Assembly: GCA_034359265.1 (NCBI GenBank)
Contig: CP136891.1
Coordinates: 40,416,001-40,480,000, forward strand
Source of the DNA: Canna indica
Taxonomy: Eukaryota; Streptophyta; Magnoliopsida; Zingiberales; Cannaceae
DNA length: 64,000 bases
Direction of reading: 5' to 3'
Shown: one piece after another, positions 25,646 through 37,165 of the stretch
How the letters are laid out: every line of letters starts with the position of its first letter
How positions within the stretch are numbered: the stretch's first letter is position 1
The notes under the pieces: generated by a model
Databases searched by the model: none
What the model saw: only the letters and a program-made list of their open reading frames with translations
What the model was told of the DNA's origin: nothing
Made by a program: the position numbers and the translations under genes

Positions 25646-28039
25646 AGGGTTGTACGTCGTATAAAAGGATCATCTACTTCTTTTACACGAACATACAACC
25701 CCCGAACGGATCTAAGGTATTGCTAAATCATATCTGACTCGTCGATGCGTACGTGAAACATATCAACTCGTGGATGGATGATTATTTTCTAATTTTTTCG
25801 ATGCCGGTTCAAGTCAACGGTGGACGATTCCGACACGAGTCCAAAGTGGATGATTCGAGCGCGAGTCCAAAGTGGACGATTCTAATTAATCTAAACCTAA
25901 ATATTAATATTAAAATTAATCTAAACTAAAATTAATTAACAGATATAATCTAAAACTAAATCTAAATCTAATTAACATTAAAATACATTAATCTAAAGAT
26001 GAAAATAAATCTAAATATTAAACATTAAACATTTAACCTAGATTAATCTAAACATGAAAAATTTACCTAAACAGTAAACAATTAACATAGATTATTAAAC
26101 CCTAATCAAATTTTATTAGGGTTTAATTAAACCCTAATAAACTTTTGATTAGGGTTTAATAAAACCCTAACCAATAGTGTTCTGACGCCCTTGTCCAGTG
26201 TCCGACATTGGACACTAGACTTTGGTTCGGCGTCCGACGGCCGGTCGAAACCCTAATATTTAGGATTTCGGCCGGCCCTACTAAAGGAGAAGAGAAGAGG
26301 GGAGCTAATACCGAGAAATTGTTCGACGTCGAAGGGCGCGGCGGGCGGCGTCAGCGGGCAAAGACGACGGCAGCAGGCGTCGGCAGAGAAGGATGAAGGA
26401 AGCGGGGAAGAAAGGGGTCGGGCGCGATCGTGAGTTAAATAAACTCATCAGCAACGGCTCACTTAACCGTTGCAAGGCTGTTGCTAATAAATACAACTCA
26501 TCACCAATGGCTCACTTATTCGTTGCAAAGCCGTTGCTGATAAGTATTTCATTTTTGCGTCGCAAGCGCACCATCGACTAAAGAGCAACGAATACAAAAA
26601 CCATAACTAAGTCGTTGCTAATGTGATAATATCATTAGCAACAGCCGACGTGATTGTAAGTAAGCCGTTGCTGATGAATTATTTTATTTGCGCACCGTGT
26701 CCGCGCCATCTACTTATTGGAAATGGCCCGAGCGGCCGTAAGTAAGCCGTTGCAGATGTGATATATCTGCAACGGTCGTTGGTAAGCCGTTAATGATTAC
26801 AACGGCTTGGTCGGCCGTTGCTGATGGTCGTTGTTGAAAACCATTATTCTAGTAGTGGTTGCTGATATGTTAACAACAACGCCTCTGCCACCTCTGCAGT
26901 CGTTGCTAACTTATCAACGACACCGTTATCTGCCACGGCGTTATTGCAATGGGCCGGGCTGTCGCTCACCGTTGGTGACACTACTAGAAATTGAGTCTTC
27001 AGCAACGGCTATCAGCAATGGCCGCTCAAGCCGTTGCTATTTGCAACGGCATTCTTACGGCCTCCCAAGTCGTTGCAGATATGTTGTATCTACAACGCCT
27101 TTCTAACGGACATGCGAGCTGTTGCTGATGATTTTAATTATCAGCAATGGTTTGCTAACGGATAAATGAGCTGTTGCTGATGATAACTTATCAGCAACGG
27201 CTTTCTAACGGGCGAGTGAGCCGTTGCTGATAATTTTATATAGGTCGCAGATCGCGCCCGCCCCTTCTTCCTCCCGTTGCTGCCGCCTCCTCCTCCTCCC
27301 GCCTCTCACCGCCGCTGCCGACGCCGACGCCGCCGAGCTGCCGCTGCCATCCGTCCCCGACCATCGATTTCAGGTATTCCTCGCCGCCCGGCCTTCTCTT
27401 CCCGTTGCGATCGGCGTGAAATCCGACTGAAACCATATTTTTAGGGTTTCGGTCGACGACAGACGGCCGATGGCCGTCGTCGGAGCTTGTACAGTGTCTG
27501 GACACACTGTACTGGACATAGTGTCCGGACACTGTACGCCGGCGCCGAAAATCGTAGTTTTAGATTTATTTATTTATTTGTTAATTAATTATTTAATTAA
27601 TTGTTTAATTTGTTAGATTAATTTTTAGAGTTTATATTAATTTTTAGTTTAATTTAGTTAGATTAATATTTAATAATGGTAGGTTAATTATTTAAATTAA
27701 TGAAAATGATGTAGATTAATATTAATTAATTAGTTAAAATATTGTTAATTAGTCCAAAGTTGTCCTAAGTGGACTCGCGTCGGAATTGTCCACTTCGGAC
27801 GCGCGCCGGAATAGTTCATTTTGGACTCCCACCGGAATCGTCTAATTTGGACTCGTGTCGGAATTGTCCAATATGGACTCGAACTAACTCGAAACATTTA
27901 GAAAATAATCATCCATCCGACGATTTGATATGTTTCACGTACGCATCGATGAGTCGGATATGATTTAGCAAAACCTTAGATCCGTTCGGGGATTGTATGT
28001 TCGTGTAAAAGAAGTAGATGATCTTTTATACAATGTATA

Positions 28040-28310
28040 ATTTAATTCTTGAATTGTCCCTGATTGGATAATTTGGGAATATAGTTATTTGTATTGCACT
28101 TACGTTTTTCTTTTAACCATTTACTAATTATTCTAAATTTCGGCAGCATCTCGCTTGTTCTTCGATACGCGCCCAGATGATATGCGTATTCGGAGAACTG
28201 TAGGGAGATGCTGCCGAAATTTAGAATGAAGTTAGCGGTTAAAATAAGTACTTAGTGCAATATAAATAACATAAATCCCGAATGGAATAGGACAATCTCA
28301 CCTAAAGGTA
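28040..28310. repeat. Long inverted repeat (foldback) in the CACTA leader
   Basis: The inner arms 28130-28152 and 28205-28227 are a perfect 23-bp match through GGCAGCATCTC. A second stem of 13-14 bp (28157-28170 with 28184-28198, one mismatch) lies inside. The pairing extends outward with mismatches for roughly 100 bp per arm, through a TTATTTGTATTGCACTTA-type block. A transcript would fold into a long hairpin. Related copies lie at 6303-6555 and 25387-25645. Confidence 0.85.
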
Positions 28311-28344
28311 TTAACCAAAGAAATTGTCATTGATTGACAGAATC

Positions 28345-29802
28345 ATGTCGGCTGATCGAAGTTGGAATAGGACAATCTCACCTGTTGCTAATCCTCATGC
28401 CGATGATACTGCCGAGGCTAGTACATCCAGACGGAGGCGGCCACACGGGCCGAACAGGTGGCAGCCTTCACCAGCCACAGAGTCACGTAGATTTATTAGC
28501 GTGATTGGGGAGCAAAAATATATCATGAATTATGAATCATTACAAATTTCATTATATCATAATATAATATTAAAATTTATTTTTGTTGTGCAGGTTCGAG
28601 CAAGAAGAAGTGCCGAGGAGCATTTCTTCTACTATTCGACGATACATGCACGGGGCATGGCCTACGTGGTCTCACGTGCCTAGCGAGCACGTCGACATGT
28701 TATGGCGCGAGTTTGAGGCACGTATTATTTTTTTTATACATGCATGATGGTTAATATTGGTACTGATATTATTATTCTGCAGGCTCGCTATACATGGGCT
28801 GAGGACCAGAGGCCCTTCATTTACGCTGCCTGGGAGGCTATTTCCCGGGCAAGGTACAACGGGCAGCTGGGGCTACTAACATCGCGGAGACTCGGGGATA
28901 CAGCCCCGATTGGATTACTCCGGATATATGGGACCAGCTCGTGGGAATATGGTCGACGGATCGATGGTAGGAGGATTCTAGGAATGCAGCTAGAAATCGC
29001 ATGTCGGGGGGAGCAGCGCGTCACACCGGCGGCTCTATTGCATTTGCAGTGCACGCGAACCGTATGGTAAGTAATACCTTTTAATTATATATTTTATTTG
29101 TTACTATGTGTACTAATTAATGATATTATGTTTTGTAAATGTAGACGATGGTGTCGGATGACGGGACTGTCCAGCGACCCTCCCCGATGGCGGTGTTTGA
29201 GCGGACTCACCGTCGAGCACATGGGACGGGGGAGTACATCGACAACCGCGCTGCATACATTATGGTAACTATATATTTGTTTAAATTATTCATTATATAT
29301 TTATAATTTAAGTTTTATGATAAATATTAAACAAAAAATCAAACTCGAGTAGGAGACCTACAGCCAGACGATGGTGCAGCGCGGGGGTACCCCCGAGGAC
29401 TTTGACGCAGCAACGTGGGTCGAGGCCACAGGTGGCTGGGACCATGGCCGCGTATATGGCTTTGCAGATAGTGGTCATGCGCGAGCCGTACTAGGGCCAC
29501 TTGGGGCACCGACCCCTCCGGTCGCTGGTGAGCGGCCGTCCACCTCTAGATCCAGTTATGATCATAGTAGCAGAATAAGAACTCTAGAGGATACGGTCGC
29601 GCGTCAGACTGAGATAATGGAGCGCCAGAGTCAGATGATGGCGGATATACAAGCTATGCTACGCAACATGTCAGGTCATCCCGAAGCAGGCATCTCTTCG
29701 GCATCATCTAATCCATCGTCCTCGAGTCAATCCACGCCGGTGTACACTCAAGCACTCCAGACCCCGCCATATGATCCAGATCATCCTCCATCGTCATCGT
29801 GA
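28345..29802 (+). pseudogene. Fusion of transposase start and second CACTA protein, damaged
   Basis: ATG at 28345 starts MSADRSW of the transposase and runs through deletion filler in frame into the second gene at NPHADDTAEAST. The first intron donor is lost (CGGTAA in the 1303-5783 copy, CAAAAA here). Exon 2 (from 28594) has the arginine codon that is a stop in that copy. Exon 3 (from 28783) lacks about 34 nt between two AGCTGGG repeats, shifting the frame. Later exons at 29145-29264 and 29354-29802 are intact, including GGTPEDFDAATWVEA and a coiled-coil QSQMMADIQAM segment. Confidence 0.78.
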
Positions 29803-30428
29803 GATTTTTTTTATATTGACTTTGTTACTGAGATATTGGACTTGTTTAATTTATTTTGTTTGGATATTGATACTTCAATTTTGCATTTGAATAGTTTTTA
29901 TACTATTGTGGATAATTATCAATATAAATATAATTGTTTTGATGTATATCTTGGTGTATTTGTGATGTGTGAATGAATGTGTGTATGAGTGTATGGGTAT
30001 GTGAGTTATGTATCAGATAATGTATCAATGTATCAATGGAAATTTTAAATTTTAAATTTTTTCGTTATCAGGTTCACATCATTAGCAACGGCTTTCCCAC
30101 GGTCGTCTGTGGGAAAGCCGTTGCTAAAAGTGTATTGAAAGTCGTTGCTGGTGACCTACAGCAACGGCTTAGCAACGGTCTTTTACTAACGGCGTTGCTA
30201 CGGACTCACCAACCGTTGCTATTAATGTTTTCAGCAACGGCTCCATGTCCATGGCAAAACCGTTGCTGATAATATTATTAGCAACGGTCCGAGCGGCCAT
30301 TGCTAAGTTATCAGCAACGCGCTTTTCTGCCACGGCTCCGTTGCAACGGGTAGGGCCGTTGCTGATGGTTTTCAGCAACGGCCCAACAACGGCTAGAGCC
30401 GTTGCTGATGCTCATTTTTCCAGTAGTG

Positions 30429-30599
30429 TGATAGTCTTCACCAACGGCTTTCAAACAGACCTGATTGTCGGTTAAGGTCGTAATTCTAGTAGTGCCAGCA
30501 ACGGTCGTGGCAGCCGCAACAACGACCTATGCTAACACTTTGTTATCAAGGCCGGTCGTTGCTATTAGGTCGTTGCTATTAAATAAAATTCTAGTAGTG
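30429..30599 (+). mobile_element. Right termini of two enclosing CACTA elements
   Basis: TTCTAGTAGTG occurs at 30494 and again at 30599, each preceded by GCAACGGTC/GTCGTTGCT-type subterminal repeats. The first closes the element whose pieces are 1-528, 22369-22428 and 26858-26978. The second belongs to an older enclosing copy. Their left ends lie beyond the window start. Confidence 0.7.
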
Positions 30600-31371
30600 T
30601 CCCTGCGGAATTTTAGGAGACATCCTTACCGAGTACTCAAACCTACCTCCTAAAACAGACACAACACACAACAAGGTATACTCTATGTTCCAATTCCATA
30701 CACATCATCTAGAATTCTCTCGAGCGTCAGAGTGTCTTGCAGGTCACCACCGTACCCGCGCTGAACGAGGAGACGCGAACCTCCGACTTCAGGCGAGAAC
30801 ACCATTCTTGCATGGCACTGTATAATTCATTAGTTTTGTGGGCGTAAACTCTCGCTGATCAATTGAATATAACTGAGTTCATTTATATTCTCTATACATC
30901 ACAAATCTTCTACTTCTCTCTCACTCATTGTTCGTAGAATCCTGGTAATGATCTCATGGGTCAATTCTTCTCCTGAATCTTCTTCTTCTCCTCCATTTAC
31001 TCTTTCTCCTTAACAAAATTTCATTTTTTAATAGAAACCCAAGGTGTTTTTTTTCAATCTTTTCTCTTATTCTTCTATATTATTTTTATTTCTAATATTT
31101 TTCTTTTATTTGTCAGAGCCGCTGGATTTTAATTTTCGAGTGATTTCTTATATATTTAGATGATCGACTGAAGTTGTTGACTTTTAACCATCAGTAGTAT
31201 TATATATAATTCCAATAAATAGGTACTAGATTCTACATCCAGAATTCTTTTATATTTGACACTAATTAATATGGCCAATCTATGATCATATCATTTACGT
31301 GGCATTTTATTTTTCGAAAACAAAAAAAAAAAACATTTTCTATGGCACATGTATGATGCATGTAATGTCTG
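30600..31371. other. Non-coding stretch, possible gypsy LTR remnant
   Basis: No convincing gene was found. The motif GAGCGTCAGAGTGTCTTGCAGG near 30724-30746 resembles the GAGCGTCGGAG...TTGCAGG phrase common near the end of some plant LTRs. A similar phrase in opposite orientation lies near 40755-40790. The rest is AT-rich. Confidence 0.35.
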
Positions 31372-31921
31372 CTAGTTTAGGCTCAACACTTTGAACCTCC
31401 TGGCAATCTGCCTAGCCGCCATTCCCGCGTCGCCCGGCTCGCTAAAAGTTGGAGACGATTGCTCGCAGTGGGGCCGGACAACCATATAAGTCAGAATCCA
31501 CGCAATGACTGGCTGCACAACGAACAGGAAACAGCCCAGCAGCCGACAACCCATCTGTTCGGGGAAACATCCTCCTCTTCGTACGCTGTCATTCGAGGGG
31601 CCCGTGGGGGAATCGATCCCTTGCTTGCGAGCGGAGAGCGAGAAAGGAGAAAAAGGGCAAACTGTGGGATCCACCTGGTCACCTCTTCTCTATTCCCGCT
31701 CGGAGAAGAGAAGAGAGGGGAAGATTGTTGTGCGACGGTCCACGCCCCTATGGAGTGAGCTTTCGGTTTTCTACTGCTTTCCCGAGGATCTAAATATTCC
31801 AATGTACCGTCACATCACAACGGCGCGCCTCTCTGACACGTGTTTAGATTCTTCCTGTATCTCGGGCTCCTCGAGCCGGCGGCTAAGCGCCCAGATGGAT
31901 TCTTTCTCAGGCAAGATATAG
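31372..31921. other. GC-rich block with overlapping open frames on both strands
   Basis: Frames of 99 to 138 codons are open on both strands (for example 31505-31921 plus and 31674-31372 minus), in a region of much higher GC than its neighbours. No domain was recognised. It lies about 0.5 kb upstream of the Dof gene. It could be promoter or untranslated sequence, or an organellar DNA insertion; the sequence alone does not decide. Confidence 0.4.
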
Positions 31922-32461
31922 AACGGGGGATGTAATAGATTAAATCTCCAGTCGCATGGCAAAATATCCTCTCAATTTTTTTAATTCATTCACTAGAGTA
32001 ACAGTTTAAATCGATCATGTGCTCGAGGCTTCGAAGTTCTCCAAAGTATTAAGTGAGGTGTAGAAGTTGCAGAGGCAGCTGAGTCTTTTGTAGCCACTAA
32101 GCTACTATGAATAGAGTGGGGAAGCTTTGGTCTTTGTTGGTCTTTGCTCCCGACAAGAAGTCTGACCCCACAAGGGCAAGATCACAGTTGCTGCCGGTCC
32201 GCCAACTTTTTCTCGCTTCATATTCGCATCAATCGCCACCCTCAAACCCCAGCAATGACCGCTCCGCCATTTGCTTCCCTTCCACCCTTTTCCACCTGCA
32301 CATCTTCACTGCCTCTGCATTAGTCATTAGTCAATCATACGAGTTTTAATTAGTTGGCGGCATTGAGAGTGTGATATCCGATATCTTCTTAGTTTCTACA
32401 AGCGCATTATATTGGGCATTGAATCCTGCTACTTTATATTCTTGTTATAATTTCCCGTGAA

Positions 32462-33934
32462 ATGGCGACACCGATGCAAATCTTCATGGATTCTTCCGAC
32501 TGGTTAAAGGCAAGACATTCTTAACTAACCAGAACATGTTTGGATCTCCGTGCATGCTTAACTTGTTACACTAAAAATGAAGCAGTGCTTACTTTTCAAT
32601 TTGTATAGTTTCTGAAATTATATATGCAATAGTTAGATTCTTATTATCATTGGTTTGCATTATATAATTTAGAGTTATGTAACATGGTATAAAGAATTCA
32701 ATCACCATTAGAGGACACTGAACATTACTTCATTTGGCATATATAGATTGATTATACACATAATATTTCATTTTATTGCTTTAGTTTTGGAGTTTATTGT
32801 TTCCGAATTAGATGCACGGTAATTAAGTTATTTGCTCTACAAATAATTAAGGAGGCAAGAGTTGATGATAAATTGAATCTTCTTTGGCTTCTCCATAGTT
32901 ATGGAGTCTATTACCAAACATGATAAATGAGACATCAATACGAGATTTCCTAGTTACTTCAGTTACAATCTTGATGCTGAAGATTGTATGGACCGAGGAT
33001 AGTGACAAATATTATGATGCACGTTATTACAATTATATATTATATATATGTCAATGTGCAGGGAATTGTTCAGGACGACAGTGGAACAACGAACTCCTCC
33101 TCCCCATCCGGCGAACTCATCTCATGCTCAAAGCCACCGGTAGTGGAGAAGAGGCTGCGGCCCCAACATGATCAGGCTCTCAAGTGTCCCCGATGTGACT
33201 CAACACACACCAAGTTCTGCTACTACAACAACTATAGTCTCTCCCAGCCAAGGTACTTCTGCAAAACCTGTAGGAGGTATTGGACAAAGGGCGGAACTCT
33301 CCGAAATGTGCCTGTTGGGGGTGGCTGCCGAAAGAACAAGCGCTCGGCCGCCAAGAAGACGGTGGATCTGTTGCATCCATCTGCATCTTCTCTCCAAGAA
33401 GTCACCAGTCTCCGCCAACCGTTCCCACTTGTCCAACTCCCACATCTCGAGTCATTCTCCAACTCCTCTCACAGCATCGATTTCATGGACTGCAAGTACA
33501 ATAACATCATGCTGGATAACCCTATTGATTGTCTTGATCTCATGGATACAAAATTTGGATCTGTCTTTACCCGATGTCATCACCTCCCCATGGCGGGAGG
33601 CCATACTAGCCTCGCTGAACAAAGCCATGGATTCGCCTCTTCGAGTTTCCGTAGCATGAATACGACTGGATTGTCCATTGACGGTAACCACACTGCGCTT
33701 ATGGAGGCATGCCAGAGACTTGCACTCCCATTCGAGGGGCACGAGGAGGCGAACGCGGTGGACGTCAAGCCCATGGCCAATGAGAGGCTTCTATCGATGG
33801 AGTGGCCTGATCAGTGTTGTGCCGATGTCGGACGTGAAGGAGCAATAGGGTACTCTAATGGCGGCCTTGGATCGTGGGCAGGAATGATGAATGGACCTGG
33901 CTCCGCTCGACCATCGGAATTAGAATTCTCTTAG
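32462..33934 (+). CDS. Dof-type zinc-finger transcription factor
   Basis: Nuclear DNA-binding protein of the plant-specific Dof family, which recognises AAAG cores. Exon 1 is 32462-32509 ([16 protein letters not shown]) and exon 2 is 33062-33934, giving 306 residues. The Dof domain spans about residues 56-108, with zinc ligands Cys58, Cys61, Cys83 and Cys86 in CX2CX21CX2C spacing. [18 protein letters not shown] is present, followed by the basic CRKNKR. The C-terminus has [11 protein letters not shown], which recalls the vascular Dof group (TMO6/Dof5.3-like; weak inference). A single intron before the domain, as here, is common in the family. The intron would start with GC and end with CAG; no GT donor nearby preserves the frame. 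The frame is otherwise intact. It is the only gene in the window that looks functional. Confidence 0.9.
32510..33061 (+). other. Intron of the Dof gene with GC donor
   Basis: The donor AAG/GCAAGA at 32510 fits the known GC-AG intron consensus. The acceptor ATGTGCAG ends at 33061 after an AT-rich stretch. Splicing joins Lys16 to Gly17 in phase 0. The nearby GT at 32503 would shift the frame. Confidence 0.75.
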
Positions 33935-35352
33935 TTGTTTATTGGCATCCGCAACAAGTAGAACGAAACCAGCGTATTTTCCATTATACATTTCAATTTT
34001 TCCTCTCCAAATGGTCTTCCATTTTAAAGGAGTATGAGGTGATCGAAGGTGGTGGAATGACCTAATTGCTTAATTGATGCTTGTTTTCTTTTTTTCCTTT
34101 TCCCTTTGCTCTTTTTTTTAATTATATATGGAAGTTTTAGAGGCATGTTAAGAACTATATCTCTCTCGCTAGCTAGTTAATATCTATGATCAGTGGTCCT
34201 AGGAATGGTCTGTTATTACGTACCATCACTTTTAATTAATTAAGAATTACAAGTTGTGCTACAACTGTAGTTCCATGCAAGAGGACAGGATGTACGTACT
34301 GTCATTGTTCCTTACGGTTTTATGCTCCACTATTAATTTATCTATAGAGTGTCAGGGCAACTTTTAGTAGTGAATATATGGACAATGAATATATGAACAT
34401 AATCACTAATTTATATTCACTCACTCATTATCTATGTTTATTTATTCAAAGCTCATGTTCATTCATCTATAAAATTTCAATGGAGAGGCTGCTTATATTA
34501 AATTTTTTTCTAATTTGTGTATGACAGATTATATATTTTTTTCATTTACCTTAGCTGCATACTTTGACTAATTTAGGGTGAAATAAGAATACATAAACAA
34601 ATATATCTTCAATATAACTTTCATGTTAAGGTCTAAATATATTATATCATAATTTCTGTTCATATCTATAATCTATCTAGCCCATTTTATACTTTTCTAT
34701 CAAACTTATCCAGATCTTTAAGATTTTTTATTTTGAATATTTAGGACCAACTTATGTGGCAACAACGCTAACTAACGATGAAACATAAATTTAAAAAATT
34801 ATTCATCTCTCACAATCCCAACCATCTCTACAATATTGCAAAACTCTTTTGCAACAACCTTTGCAAAATGTCATTGTAGAAGAGTCTATTGTTGACACTT
34901 TGCCAAGGCAACAGTGGTCATTACAAACACTTGTTATTTGCAATAGTTACAATGACGATCAGGAGCTATCGCTATATATGGTCATCCGAGAGTCATCTCT
35001 AATGGTTGATATGCATTGGGCGATCGATAAAATGCTAGTTTAATTTCGAGACTTTGTGAAAGTCCTTCTATGATGGTCGACTATTGCAGAAGATTTTGAT
35101 AACAACACTATCGTAGAAGAATTTCATACTTTATTTGTGACGATTTGGCTGTTGTAGAAGTGTATTTTTTAATAAAATTTTAAAAATTATGAATATCTTG
35201 TTTACAACATATCTAATATAAAATACATCAAATATTTTGACTAATTAAAAATCTATTATGCTACTAAGAACAATTGTATACACTAAAATGTCAAATATTT
35301 TTACAAATATATCAAAATGATACATCATGATATTCAATCTAAGGTTCACATC

Positions 35353-35388
<36 letters not shown>

Positions 35389-35586
35389 AGTATGTAAAAT
35401 AAGTACATAAACACCGCATGACAATTCAAAAAGTATCAAAACTTCAAATCAAAACATAAACTAACTCTCGGGAGGTACCGATGGTGACGATGGATAGGGT
35501 GTCAACAATAGGGTGGGGAGCATGTTACTTAGTATTGCTAACGAAGATGGATGTGGTGTAGTCGCCATTGTGACAAATGATGATTG
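33935..35586. other. Dof 3' flank, AT-rich intergenic DNA
   Basis: No gene was recognised. From about 34830 to 35170 there are short repeats around TTGTAGAAG and TTGCAACAAC, which may be subterminal repeats of an unidentified DNA transposon. An (AT)n run of 29 bp lies at 35357-35385. Confidence 0.4.
35357..35385. repeat. (AT)n microsatellite
   Basis: An uninterrupted run of alternating A and T over 29 bp. Confidence 0.95.
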
Positions 35587-35820
35587 TGTTGGCATAAGGT
35601 TTTCAACTTCGGATACAATTTTGGTTTGGATGACAATAAACAAGTTACTAATGTGAGCATTGAAAAACAATTTTGTGTCTGATAATGATAAGCACTTGAT
35701 GTTTGCAATCTAAAATGATCAGAAATGAAATGAAGAATTCAAAAAAAGGTGTTGCTTGGAAGATGAAAAACATAGAAGATTAAAGGTTAGATTTAGATTT
35801 GTTTGTAATCCTTTGGGTTC
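35587..35820 (+). mobile_element. Truncated LTR fragment
   Basis: It begins TGTTGGCATAAGGTTTTCAAC, matching the start of the copia-type LTRs elsewhere in the window, and is lost after about 230 bp next to a CACTA terminus. No target duplication is visible. Confidence 0.6.
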
Positions 35821-35822
35821 TC

Positions 35823-36118
35823 CACTACTAGAATTTAGAGCAATTACTATGAGCTATTAGCTAGCGACGGCCGATGAAGTTGTCTCTAACAATAATGGCT
35901 TAGCATAGGCCGCTTCAATTGTTGCTATTGTGCTAGAATTAGCGACAGCCTCCAGCATTGTTGTTGATTAAATACTTATCGGTGATGACATAGCAAGGGC
36001 CACTAAAGTCGTCGCTGATAAAAAACTTATCCTTTGCAGATAAATAATTATCAGTGACTACTTGCCTACGGCTGCATTAGCCGTCGTTGATGGCCTATAT
36101 AAGTCATCGGCGACGTCG
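35823..36118 (+). mobile_element. Left end of an older CACTA, interrupted
   Basis: It starts CACTACTAGAATTTAG at 35823, with GCGACGGCC/GTCGCTGATA subterminal repeats and a CTATATAAG box at about 36096. A second CACTA is inserted at 36119. The sequence resumes at 40227 with a CT-rich leader-like segment. No right end was found. Confidence 0.65.
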
Positions 36119-37165
36119 CACTACTAGAATATACAACATCAGCAACGGGGATCAGCGACGGTCGCCAGAGCCATCAGAATCATTCACGGTTTTACGTCGG
36201 TCGTGGCTGATGTAACAAAATCAGCCGCGGCTCGCATACGGCGGAACATAGTCGTCGCTCATAGATCATGGCGTGAAGGGCGCGTGAAATAAAATAAGTT
36301 ATTAGCCACGGCTTAGCTAGGGCACCGTAGCCATTAGTGATAAAAGTAACTGGGCGCGCAAAATAAATTGGTTAGTAGCGACGGCTACACAAAGCTGTCA
36401 ATGATATGAGTAAGTCATTAGCCACGGCTGGCTGGAATCGTCGCTTATCACGAATGCATCGCGAATATAAAACAGTCTTAATCGACGGCTAGCAGAGCCG
36501 TCGGTGATAGTAAAATTATAGATCCATGGGTTTTCGACGATCGATGAGCCGTCGGTGAAAATCCTTTTTTTTTGTGTTCGCGCCCGACCCTTCCTCTTTC
36601 TTCTTCTTCCTTCTCTGCTCGCCGCTGTCGCTGCCTGTTGCGCCGCCGTCGCTGCCTGTTGTGCCACTGTCAATCGCCGCCAGTGAACCTCCCCTTCTGA
36701 TATTCTTCCTCATCTCCTCGATCCGTTAAATCCCTAGCGGCACCGCCGCCCGCACTGCCTCTCCGCGCCGGCGTCGACCCGGCGTTCATCTCGGCGCCGG
36801 CCTCAACGCGGCCGACACCGCATTGGGGTCGATTACCATTGGCCCCAATGCCGACGAGCGACCGGCTACTGCTTGAGATTAGGGTTTAATTACCCTAATC
36901 AAAGTTTGATTAGGTTTTTTTTTATTGTTAATTATTATAAATTAATTGTTAATAATTAGAAATTAATGGTTAATTATTAGAAATTAATTGTTAATTAGGT
37001 TAAGTATTAGTTTAATATTAATTTATAGTCGTGCGGAATCGTCCACTAAGGACTCGCGCCGGAATTGTCCACAGTGGACTCGCGGCCAAATCGTCCACTT
37101 TGGACTCGCAGTCAAATCGTCCATGGTGGACTCGCGCCTGAATATCCACAGTGGACTCGCGGTCA

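Larger units (their letters stand above)
22429..26857 (-). mobile_element. CACTA transposon, 4.4 kb, minus orientation
   Basis: The left terminus CATTACTGGAA at 22429 is one base off CACTA and is followed by sequence matching the inverted right end of the 26979-30428 element. The right terminus is TTATTCTAGTAGTG at 26857. Flanking triplets are ATT and GTT, so the target duplication is intact only at two of three positions. Genes read leftward. It retains the transposase start, the acidic transposase end and most of the second gene; the transposase centre is deleted. Confidence 0.78.
26979..30428 (+). mobile_element. CACTA transposon, 3.45 kb, deletion derivative
   Basis: The ends are CACTACTAGAAA at 26979 and TTTTTCCAGTAGTG at 30428. 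The target duplication TGA is at 26976-26978 and 30429-30431. Its 3' half is nearly identical to 4040-5783, so the two copies are close relatives and probably moved recently. The whole transposase gene is deleted except a few codons. The junction near 28360 carries a short copied filler (see findings). Confidence 0.93.

Noticed and set aside
33168..33780. Other open frames over the Dof exon on both strands
   Set aside because: They are shadows of the GC-richer Dof coding sequence, which has a full conserved domain in one frame.
34830..35170. A defined DNA transposon beside the Dof gene
   Set aside because: Short repeats are present but no terminal inverted repeats or target duplication could be identified.
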